This document shows positions 15,110-25,589 of a stretch of 64,000 nt of DNA, one piece after another (position 1 is the stretch's first letter; each line of letters starts with the position of its first letter). Source of the stretch: Perca fluviatilis. Lineage: Eukaryota > Chordata > Actinopteri > Perciformes > Percidae. The stretch spans positions 12,916,434 through 12,980,433 of the forward strand of contig NC_053123.1 of NCBI RefSeq assembly GCF_010015445.1, read 5' to 3'. Made by a program: the position numbers and the translations under genes. The notes beneath the pieces were generated by a model that was given only the letters and a program-made list of their open reading frames with translations, made no database searches and had not been told where the DNA came from.

Positions 15110-16330
15110 AACCTGATCTCACAGAATTCCGTGAAATGAACACGGCCCCTTAACTCAAAATCTGTGGCAGTTTCACAGAATCGCCGAAAATTCCGTGATG
15201 GGCCCACGGCCCCTTAAGTTAAGGAAAAGGTCGTGGCTGGGCGGGACAAAAACGAGTAGCGTTTAGGAAAAGAAGAACAGGACGGGACGCTCATATACAG
15301 GAGTCAGGTTGGGTTTAGGAAAAGAACAACAGGATGGCCATATACAGCGGACAGGTTGGGTTTAGGAACCCCAACCAATCTCCCTATGCAGATTTTCGGC
15401 CTTTCATACTACTCGCTAGCGTTGTCGCTCGAAAAATGCACGCGTAGCTCCTATGGCGCCATTTTGATGCTACCAACCACCTCCCGTTAGCATTCCATTG
15501 ACTGCCATTTATTTTGGCGCCACTTTTTCAGCGAATAACCTTACATCTGATGCGTTTAAAGACTATTTGTCCATTGTTTATTTCTAAAGAAACACGACAA
15601 TGTATAAAAGGCTCCATTACCTCGTATCTCATGTTATGGCTCCGTAGCAGACGTTTTTGTAAAAATAGGCTAACGATTGTGTCATAACCACGCGACTTAC
15701 TATCGCATAGTAGAGGAATTACCGTACAGTACAGGAGAAGCTCGCAGGCAGTTTCAACTTACATTAGCTGTTTAGTTTAATTACTAATGTTAACTAGCAT
15801 TTTAGTTAGCAATAATTAGCCTGTGCCTATTTTATCTCCTTACAAATACCTACACTCTCCGTCCGTGTCTGTAAGATTGGGAATGATTGAGATTTCTCTT
15901 GGCACAGCTACCAGAAGACTTACAACTTTCAGACAGGTTGCTCACGTCACATCTATGTCTTCAAGCTCAGTTGGAGGCTGCGCAGTAACTCTCAGCGCTC
16001 ACCGGAAAAGTGCTTCTAATATCCTTCACTGGTCTCCGTCCAGAGCAACAGGATCTGTTGGTCCAGTTTATATACTGTCTATGGAAACATGGAGGTGGCT
16101 GGGGCGCAATATCTTTTTTCCCACTATGGCCACGCCAAGACCCGTCCTTCGATAGCTACTACTGGCCAGGCGTCCATGCTTACACAAGGTAACTTAACCT
16201 GATTTGTTCAGATCCTATCCCCTGACCAATCGGCTATCCTAACTTTAACCACTCAAGGTCAAATGCCTTTACCCTAACCAATCGACCACTATTGCCACGC
16301 CAAGTGGGTCTGCGGCTGGGCCAGCCAGCT
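15110..16330. repeat. Cluster of dispersed repeats
   Basis: Between 15255 and 15366 two similar units of roughly 70 bp occur in tandem (tttaggaaaagaagaacagg, then tttaggaaaagaacaacagg, each followed by atatacag and caggttggg). Farther on, text such as agtttatatactgtctatgg and gagaagctcgcaggcag is familiar from repeated fish DNA. A direct repeat actat-gccacgccaag occurs at 16122 and 16287. The open frame at 15823-16155 has no domain and is not called as a gene. Confidence 0.45.
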
Positions 16331-16617
16331 AGACTTTTCGGCAGACATTTACATCCATAGAAGAAAAGCCCAGGTGTAAAAACCATTAATGATGGCTGCA
16401 TTACTTAGAGGTGGTATTGTATGCTACTATGAATAGCTTACTGACTGGATTGAGCCATCGTTAAGGTTATCAATTTCAGCTGTGCTTTAGTCAAAATGTC
16501 TGCTGTGAAAAAGGACCATACGAAACTCCATATAAACTCGAAATTTGACTGGCTAAATAATATGACAATCAACAAACGCTCTTACTGGGGAGCTATAGGC
16601 CACCCCAGCAATATGCA

Positions 16618-16690
16618 CTATCAATCAATCAATCGTTATTTGTCACATGGAATTGTACAAGTTACAATTCCAGTGAAATGTTATCCCATC
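16618..16690 (-). mobile_element. LINE/SINE 3' tail fragment
   Basis: A tcaatcaatcaatcg run leads into ttatttgtcacatggaattg. Short tandem tails of this kind mark the 3' end of L2/CR1-like retroelements in fish. The element would point to the minus strand. Confidence 0.45.
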
Positions 16691-17031
16691 AGCTCCTTCA
16701 ACTTCTGCCCGATTCATCATGAAGCAGAACGTGTCCGCCAGATCGGCACACAGAAAAAGAGTCACCATCAAGGAAACATCACAAAAGCGTCTGTTTAACT
16801 CAAGAGAGAACTATAGTGGCACATTATAAAAAGCACAAATTACTCACAATATAGTTATTAAGAGTAGAGGTGTAAATCATGTTTTATCATGATACCATAT
16901 ATCAATTCTTAGGGCAATACAATATTTACTGATATCACAAACTCTGCCACGATATGATTTCAATTCGAATCAATTCAGGGGCCTGTGACCCATACGAGAC
17001 GATAAGCCCACTTAACACAATCAGTTACATT

Positions 17032-17032
<1 letters not shown>

Positions 17033-17079
<47 letters not shown>

Positions 17080-17086
17080 TTTTTTT
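17033..17086. repeat. (AT)n followed by poly(T)
   Basis: A run of TA units (17036-17061) passes directly into about 25 T. It follows an atypical 'gatatcacgatatg' stretch (16865-17000) that resembles a degraded hAT-type miniature element. Confidence 0.9.
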
Positions 17087-17391
17087 ACAAAAAACATTAA
17101 ATTACTAAGCTCTTCCAGACATTTAAATTAAAAACAAACTAATCTTTTTAATAAAAGTAATACATTTATTTTCACTTTGTATCAATTATATTGGATCGCT
17201 GAGGACTGATTTCCCCCTAATGTCCAGGCATGAGACGGGAGGCTTGATATACCCAGAACAGACCTTTGCATGATTACAAGCTCACAACGTGAGAGTGTAT
17301 TATCCTAATACAGTACACCTCCAAACATTATGGGCTGACCTTTACTCATCATATGAAAGCACAACGATCTTAGATTATGTTCAAAATCAAT

Positions 17392-17397
17392 TTTATT
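17392..17397 (-). terminator. Candidate poly(A) signal of the C3orf38 homolog
   Basis: AATAAA on the minus strand, about 0.4 kb past the C3orf38 stop codon. Another AATAAA-like site lies near 17426, so which is used is unknown. Confidence 0.35.
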
Positions 17398-17802
17398 AGA
17401 ATGTATTGTCAAATGAACACATGCTATTTATTCTGTTTGCAAGTATTTCCCTACTTGTCATTACTGTATAGAGCACAAGTGTTAATATATTTTTTATATT
17501 TGATATCATACATATTTACAAAAGCATACCCATGTCTGTATTTACATTTTATCTAGAAGCAGCAGATTTCCATTTTATAGAAAGCAGAAAACAATAAGGG
17601 AACCTTTTCTCAAACTTTGTCATGTGTTGATGTTACATCAGTGATGTACCAAGCAGACTTAGATGCAATAATGTCCACCTACCTCTACATCCTGACATGC
17701 TAAACATAAGTTAGGAGAGTGGTTTGTGACAGTACAAATGCCATGTTCTAATCTCTGAAACAACTGCCTGAATAAATGCATTTGGGCAAGTTAGATGAGT
17801 CG

Positions 17803-19630
17803 TCAACTGCAGAGAAGCTGCAATTCGGTGGAGTTGTAACTCAAGGCAGGCGCTACCATGTCTGTCCCACCCAGAGCATCCTGCCCTTTGATCTTCAGGT
17901 TAACAAACTTGATCTTCCAGCAGTTTTTCTCCAGCGGAGAGCGGATGAGGCCAAATATTTGCTCAAAGATGCCCAGACAGGCTTCGCCTCTGTGGATGGT
18001 CCCAGCTACAGCCACTAGTACCAGGCCATGTGGGGAGGTTAGCGTCCTGAGGCCACTAGGCTGCATGTTGGGACTGAGGAGAAGGTGCTCATCCCCAGTC
18101 AAGGCCAGGAGACGACTGCTAACCAGTTCAGCACCCAGGAACTCGTCCATCTGTTCGTGGCCAGCTCTGAAAAGGGGGACACAGCTCTGTCATCACAGTT
18201 TAAATTTGGAGTTTTCCTCAAGTTAATTGTAACTATTGTAAAACACAGGTCAAGTTCAAGCTTCTATGTGCTTATCACATCTTTCAAATTAGTATGATGG
18301 TACTTTTATTTGCAGAAAAAAATAGGTGACAAACAATTGGTGCAGCTGAGGCCTGCCCAAAACATATAACTGCTGTGAACACAGAGAAGCTAACAACACA
18401 CACATCACCAGTAGGTTAATTTCAATGGCCTTACATGGCATTATAATGGCTTTCTTACACAGAGAAGAGGCGTAGTTTCACATCTGGCCAGAAGTGTTGC
18501 GGTCCCCAGTCCTGAGGCGGCTGGCCCAGCAAGGGGTTGTGACTGTTTAAGAGTTGGAAGAACCACTGGCAGAACTGCTGGCCGAGGACCACTGGGTCAA
18601 AGCCCACCTCAGCCTTATCTGTCTCTCCTGGAAGGCTTTTGTCAACCACGGTCTTAAAGAAATGAGACATTATTGATATAGCTTACTCGAACACATAGCC
18701 AAGCTGTGCCTGGATTACGTTTTAGTAGTCATGTTCAAATAACACATGCTGTCAACAGCTATCTATTGACACCATAACGTAATATCACCATCACCATCTT
18801 ACTTAAACATATTCAACCGTGTCAACATATCTGGGATGTCTGACCTGACCTCCTGTCCCTACCTTCCCAGATGACCAAAGCTCCAGTGTCCTTTTCACGA
18901 GCTGGTGTTTCTCGCTGTTTGGGGGCATCGCCACACCTTCTTGGGCCAGGTACTTGAATATGAGTTCACGATAAACCTTCTTCCTCTTCAGGAGCTCCTC
19001 AGCATTTTGAGTGTATAAGAGAATAGTATCCGTAGCCTCTATATGAATAGATGAACGTAAGGGTCAAGACGATTGGATGTTTTTATTATCTGAACATAAT
19101 ATCCTTTAGGCAGACGTTAAAGAGCATCAGCAGTTCCGGTTCTGGTGTCCCTGGTGTCAGCTTATGCCTAATTAAGTCAATTTTCGAAAATGCATTCCTT
19201 ATTGGTAAACTTGTTGTGACTCGCTGATCTGATTCTACTTCCGCGTTTTATAATTAGTTCGTGCCAACCCTTCTGTTACGTTGGGGCAAGACGAGAGCTA
19301 ACCCTTAAGTATTTACAGCGGTGGAGGTCTTAACAACCGCTCGTATAAACTTTTAACTTATGAAATATATATGTTTGACATTAACCTGTCTGTTGACATA
19401 TCAGAAAATGAAGTGTAATTAACTAATAGTATGCTAGCTAGCTAACTTGCTCCTTGCTGTCTGGTAACGTAGCTAAGTTAACAGATTGAAAGCATAACGT
19501 TACCTGTAACATTTTCCACAACTATCAACTTATTCGTGACTGTGTCACAAAGTGAGAGCAAGTCGCATTTTGACATAGACTTCAGTATCTTTGTACATCC
19601 TGCGCGCTCTGTTTCTGACAGTGTTGACAT
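17803..19630 (-). CDS. C3orf38: C3orf38 homolog (DUF4518 family), 4 exons
   Basis: Coding exons on the minus strand are 19504-19630, 18863-19038, 18459-18652 and 17803-18166. All have GT donors and AG acceptors, the phases agree, and they join to 286 residues. The start ATG at 19630-19628 has A at -3. The product follows human C3orf38 closely: [10 protein letters not shown] in exon 1, the [20 protein letters not shown] segment in exon 2, [13 protein letters not shown] in exon 3, and [17 protein letters not shown] with [13 protein letters not shown] in exon 4. The human protein is about 330 residues, and the fish C-terminus is shorter. No enzyme motif, signal peptide or membrane segment is visible. 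The family is little studied; a link to apoptosis has been suggested for the human protein, and nothing here tests it. It lies head to head with the glutaredoxin-DEP-DUF547 gene. Confidence 0.93.
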
Positions 19631-19993
19631 TTTCGACACCCGAAAACAACGTTTCTGTTCTCCTCGTCCATTCGTGTCCTACTAGAAATGTGTCCGTACA
19701 GGAACATGTATAAGTGGGAGAACGTTCCGCGAAAAGCCATTGTTGCCTTTTTACGGCAGTCCAGCAAAAGACAAGAAGCTGCATTTATTATACCGATAGG
19801 TATAAGTCGGTGTTTCAGGTTGAAATACACACAAACAACCCTAACTACTACTTAGTTCTAACCTATTTTATACAGTCTGTGTTATAACTTGTTGCTGGCA
19901 TTCACGTTACATCTTACCAATACATTAGTTGTAGTGGGACAAACTAAACACCTCATTTTAAATGCCACTCATTAAACCTACAGATAATCTCTC

Positions 19994-20028
<35 letters not shown>
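19994..20028. repeat. (ATA)n microsatellite
   Basis: About eleven taa/ata units in a perfect run, lying between the two divergent genes. Confidence 0.97.
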
Positions 20029-20723
20029 TCACCAGGATCTTGCTAATCAATTCCCAGTTTAAGCAATGTGATCAAAGAGCATGTGTCCAAGCATAATGAC
20101 ATACGCCACATATTTAAAAGACATTTGCAACCATACCTGTTAAGAGACAAGCATGGTTTGGCTCAACATATCTGGTGGCAGAGGTCTAGGGCTGACAGCA
20201 CTAAACTGCATAAATACAGTGTGTCACATCTTCTGCTGTGTCTTTTAAGATAATCTGGAATTGTTTACTAATACAATTTAAAGTAATTCCTTTATGGTCA
20301 GACGATAATTAATACTATTCTGTATGTTTATTGGCCACAAAAAAAGAGCAAATTTCATCCAGGAGAAAAGACAGAATGGAGTTAACAGAATAAATAAACT
20401 GTTGTCATGTCAAAACAAGTGATTGTGGTTTGTAATGGGAATTGATATTATGGATGTTATCCTTTCTTTAACTATGGTGTTATCCATAGACTTTTAGGGG
20501 TATCATTTATAGACAAGCACTCTAGATAATAAGTTTACGAGGAGCACCTGAAGGCATCATAAGACAAGATAGCTAGCTTAACCAAAGCAGCTAGCTAATA
20601 TGGGCTAGCCTGCGCAATGATGATGTACTGCCAGTGCAACTGGGTAATTTACCTGCAAGATAAGCGACCTCTCAGCTGGTGTTATGCATAACATATGTAT
20701 TAACTAATATGTTTTCATTAACA

Positions 20724-20786
20724 GGACTAGGAGCAGAGTTTTAAAATTGTACTGCCGAATTACGCAAGGGAGTCAATCGCCAAAAG
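20724..20786 (+). other. Candidate untranslated first exon of the fusion gene
   Basis: The sequence ends in aaaag|gtaacg, a usable donor, and it begins after ttcattaacag, a usable acceptor. A donor is needed upstream of the coding acceptor at 22250, because the first coding exon opens directly after an AG with only CAG before the ATG. This is an inference from splice signals only. Confidence 0.25.
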
Positions 20787-21711
20787 GTAACGTACCGTTA
20801 TCATTTGCTAATATATCCACAATAAGTTAGCTTGTTAACGCCATTCCCTGGTTTAGTTGTATTGTATACGGTTAACGTTAACGTATATTCAGCGTTAAAG
20901 TGTTACTCATATGCCACTAAATGAGTTGTGTAATGATTTAATAATTGTTATAGTATTGTCAGTTATATTGCTTTTCAGTTATTGAAACAGACAAATGTAT
21001 CCCCTTGCTGAACTCCGTAACAAACTTTAGGAATTTAATATAACTTTAGTCTTGCTTGTTGGTAACGCTTTACACCCCTTAAAATTGAACTTTTTTCTAA
21101 AACAAAAAGTGCAAATCTACAAATCGGGGTTCTCAAACAACCTTACAGTGGCGTTTCATTTCTTAATTTAATAAAAAAATCCGAGAAAAACGGTAATTTA
21201 CTAAACCACTTCCAAAATTAGAACATTTGTTGTGAAGTCACTCGGGGACAGTTTATATGCTTATTGTATGGTCTCACTTCTTAAACTAACCGCACTAACT
21301 ACTTCAATAAGGAAATCAAATTTGTTGAGAAACTAGGACAACTTGTACCTTGCCCCCAACATGAGGTGTGATCTAGCACTTGACCTGACTGCTGGCCCAT
21401 AGCTGTGTAACAATGAATGAGGAACTGTGTCATTGGCTAACTTCTTACAAAATCAGTAGAAATGAGCTGAGAGGAAGTAAGTCAGGCAAAAAAAAGTTCC
21501 TCAACTTATATCACCTCTCAAGTTATAAAGGACTGTGACATTGCTGGTTTAAATCCCTCAGCAGGAGAACACCACTCTAAACTACTATTAGATATCATTC
21601 AAAGTACAGAAACTTGAGGACAAGTACTTGAATCCTTCAGTATCGTGCAAAAACATTTGGCGAACTGTCTCCTTCCTCAGGGAACACAAAGCACAAACGA
21701 ACCAAACCCAC

Positions 21712-21828
<117 letters not shown>

Positions 21829-22253
21829 TTATACACAAAGGCAATCTCACAAGTATGCACATAAACTTACATGTATGCATGCATGAATATACAACACATA
21901 CAGTATGCACTTACACATCTACACATAAAGACCAAAACGTATTAATACTCTCTCAAAGAGATCAACATATCTTGCAAAAATCAACATGTGAAACCACCAA
22001 CTGACCCAGAGAAAGCAATAGTTTAAGGCTTCATTCAGGCCAAAATGTGTATATACGTAACATTTAAATAGGACCTTAACATAGTTAGGATGTGTTGGAT
22101 AAAACACCTACTCTGTAATCCACACTTGTTCAGTGGCCAAGAGCAGAAAGAGGAACTCTAAACTGTTTTTGTAACATGGAGCTCAGCCAATTTTTCTCTG
22201 GACAGCTAAAGCTTAAAACTCTTTGCCCTCTTGTCTTTCCATAATTGCAGCAG

Positions 22254-25200
22254 ATGGAGGAGTTTGACAGCAGTGCACTGGGCCGTGTAACGGTGTACTC
22301 CATCCAGGGCTGCCCACACTGTGTGCAGGCCAAAGCCACCCTGGGGCGTTTGGGAGTACCGGTATGTGATGTGGATGTAGGAAGGCATCCGGAGCTAAGA
22401 GCCAGAGTGAAGGAGTTGACAGGACGCAGCTCGGTCCCTCAGATCTTCTTCAACAACATTCATGTTGGGGGCAACGATGACCTACAGAAACTGGTGAGGA
22501 GTGGAAACTTCCTCATTTGACTATGGCACTTGTTGTAATGTATATTACAGTGTAAAAAAAAAGAATCAGAATTTCATCTACTATAATTCAAAATAATGTT
22601 TCAACTTGTATGTAATGTATGTGTTTCACTATATCAGGCTCCTGAGGAGCTTCAGAGGTTGGTGAATGTGGTCAAGAAAGAGCCTCTTCCAGCAGATGCT
22701 CCGCCACTACCAGACGAAAATCAACCAGAGGACACGGCCGGGGAGACTGATGGAGGTGAGGGATTTATTGGTCTGACAAAAGACACACCGTTTGCTTTTT
22801 CCAGATTTTTGTTGTCTTCACATACTTGCTCAGTGTTTAAGGATTAGTTTAAAAACAAGATCAGTTTCAGATTGGTTTAATCTGCTCAGAAATGGGTTTT
22901 GAAATGAACCACACTCTGGGGAAAACTTCCTTAATGTGAGGCATTGACTCAGATGAACTAGGAACTTGGAACTGTAGTTTACGTTAAGTGCTGGCATATA
23001 TGTTTGGGTAACAGCAGATGCGTGTGCTAATCTCCTCTCACTTCTGCCGACACAGACAGTTGATATAGGAAACTTGATGCTTAGGATGAGCCCAGCAGCC
23101 CCAGGCTACCTCACAGTTCCTGATGATATGTGATTTTAAGCTCCCTATTGTGTTAACAAAGTCTGTCCAAAGGGGTGCTTAAACTTCTTTTGTGGAGAAA
23201 TATTTGAATTTGGTGTGACCTAGAATGTATTCCTTCGTATTTATATCATTATGTCAAAGCTTTCATTCCATTAGTCCTTGCTCTCTCAACTGTCTTGATT
23301 ATAAGTTATCTGACAGTACATTGGACATTGTTTCAGCAATACTGGCCAGCTCTGGCTAGGTACATACAGGCCACTGTATAGCCCAAAGTGAATGTGGTGA
23401 TATAATAAATAAATAAAAAAATAGTCAAAGTTGTCAGTCTAAATGACTCCCTTGGATTCAATGCTGTTTTGTCTGGATTTTGGATAGAAACAAATTTACA
23501 TTCTAAGGATTTTGCCTGTTGAACAATATTTCTATTAGCTTTGACATTCCTTTTGGTATGTTAAAATGGAAACAAAATTAATGTTATTTTCTGTTCACTT
23601 GTGCTCATGAATTATTCATTTGAGAAGATGCATAAGTTATTTGTGTGCAATACTTACTCTGTTATTCTCTGTTTTCTCCATTATACCTGTATAGCAAAAT
23701 GTTTTATTTTTTTTATGACAAACATGCCATATGTTTATTTAAGTTAAACTGTACTTACACATTAGCAACATAAACAATTTGTTGCTTTGGAATCTTTCTG
23801 AAAGTGCACATGCTCAGACTGCACATACTCGTCTTTCATACATGTGGGTATGAATGAACATGTGTATTTTTGTGTGTTTGTACATGTGTGGCTTGGCATA
23901 TTCCTGCCCTCACAGAGTGTATGTGTGAGAGGGATGAGTTGGCGGACGTGGTAGAGGACCTGAAACATGGCACTGTGATTGGCAGTCATAGGAGGGGACT
24001 GACCTTGTACAAAAAGAGCTTCTCAGGTCATCAACTGGTTGACTGGCTGCAGAAAGAGAAGGGCATGGGTAAGTAAGGCTGCAGACGTGCAGTAAAACAG
24101 GCTTTTAGTGTTGTGTCAGTTTGATTTTGTAGAAGTTATTAGAACAATCTGGAAACTCATTGAACAATCTGCCAATTCTTGACTGTGGCCATGTGTGTGT
24201 TAGCCAGTGCTGAGGCCTGTAATACTGGCCAAGCATTGTTGCAGAAGAAGTACATGGTCAGTGTGCGTGGCTGTGGGCAGCAGGATGGCAGTTTTGGAGA
24301 AGGGAAAGACACACTGTACAGGCTGCTGGAGGATGACCCTCATTCAGCCCTCAACGCAGGACAGACGGCAGCCTGCAGTCCCATCCAGGGTAGGTCAGGA
24401 CTGGATCAGGCTTTGGGGCATACACACATCGCATTCCAGGTTCACGCTGACTGGTGTCCTTTAAATGCTCTCTAAACTCCTGTCCTTTCTTTGCTGCTGG
24501 CTTGGTATATGACCCTTTTGGGTTTGCTTGGGTTTGTGTATTATGTCAGTGAGCTTTGTGGCGGGAAGAACTGAAGTAGAGCTTAATGATGTATCTGATA
24601 TATAAGGCCTTCATTCCCTCAGTAACTTCCACCTCCTGTATGATGGCTATGATGCAGTATGAGCATGAAAGTCTATGCTTGACTGTGACAATACATGTCA
24701 TATTTTGAAGAAAAAAAAAATCCAGTGTTTGTGTTTGAAAATGTATTGTATAAGAAACTGGTAAATTATATTCAGTCCTATAATTTCTGTTATCAAATGT
24801 ATCAAGAACTCCTGAATTGATTCTGATGGCGCCTGAAGAAAAAATGAAAAGTTGGCCTGAAAATATATATATCATTGAAGCCCTATTTCAAAACCATGTT
24901 TGTGTTTCTGCAGGTTTGCTGTCAACTTTTTGACAGATTAATCCTTTTTCTTGTTCTGTGGTAGTGGTAAGACATGCAGTATTGCCTGGCTCTGTATTAT
25001 ATTCATACCTGAATGTTGCACACCGCTAGAGGCTAACTAACAAGCTAATCCGTGCAGTACAACACAAGGTGATTATAATCACACTGCTTTTGTAAGCGTT
25101 AGTATTATTATGCTTGGCCGTTTTTTTTTTTTTTCTCTTGGAATTATCTGCAACATGCTTTTCTCACAGTTAATGTTTCCTAATGGTAATCTCATTTGTA

Positions 25201-25526
25201 CAACATCAAGGTTAGTCTGATCTTTATGCTGTTAAGGGTTTTTTCCTTGGGTTTATTTCACCGCTACTTTAAATATACACTTACCGATTATGTAAGAGCA
25301 CCCAGTAACAACCCCAAAATGTTGTCCCAGCTCAGGGGTTAATGTTTTGAAATTGGGCTATGAACTGTGTTGATTTTACATTACAGCAAAACATTGAGTA
25401 TATCTTATAAAAAGATCCAATTATTGTTAAGATTTAAGGGGTTTAAGCTAACACAATTGTTCTTACCATTCAGATATTGATTTTTTTTTCCATCTCAAAA
25501 TGCTATTAAACCTATTAAAAATGAAC

Positions 25527-25589
<63 letters not shown>

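Larger units (their letters stand above)
19430..20900. promoter_or_regulatory. Shared promoter region of two divergent genes
   Basis: C3orf38 starts at 19630 and is transcribed leftward; the fusion gene is transcribed rightward from this side. The stretch is rich in gctagc and taacgtta words (gctagctaac at 19437, ataacgttacc at 19495, ggttaacgttaacg at 20870). No TATA box is obvious at either gene. Start sites cannot be placed exactly. Confidence 0.4.
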
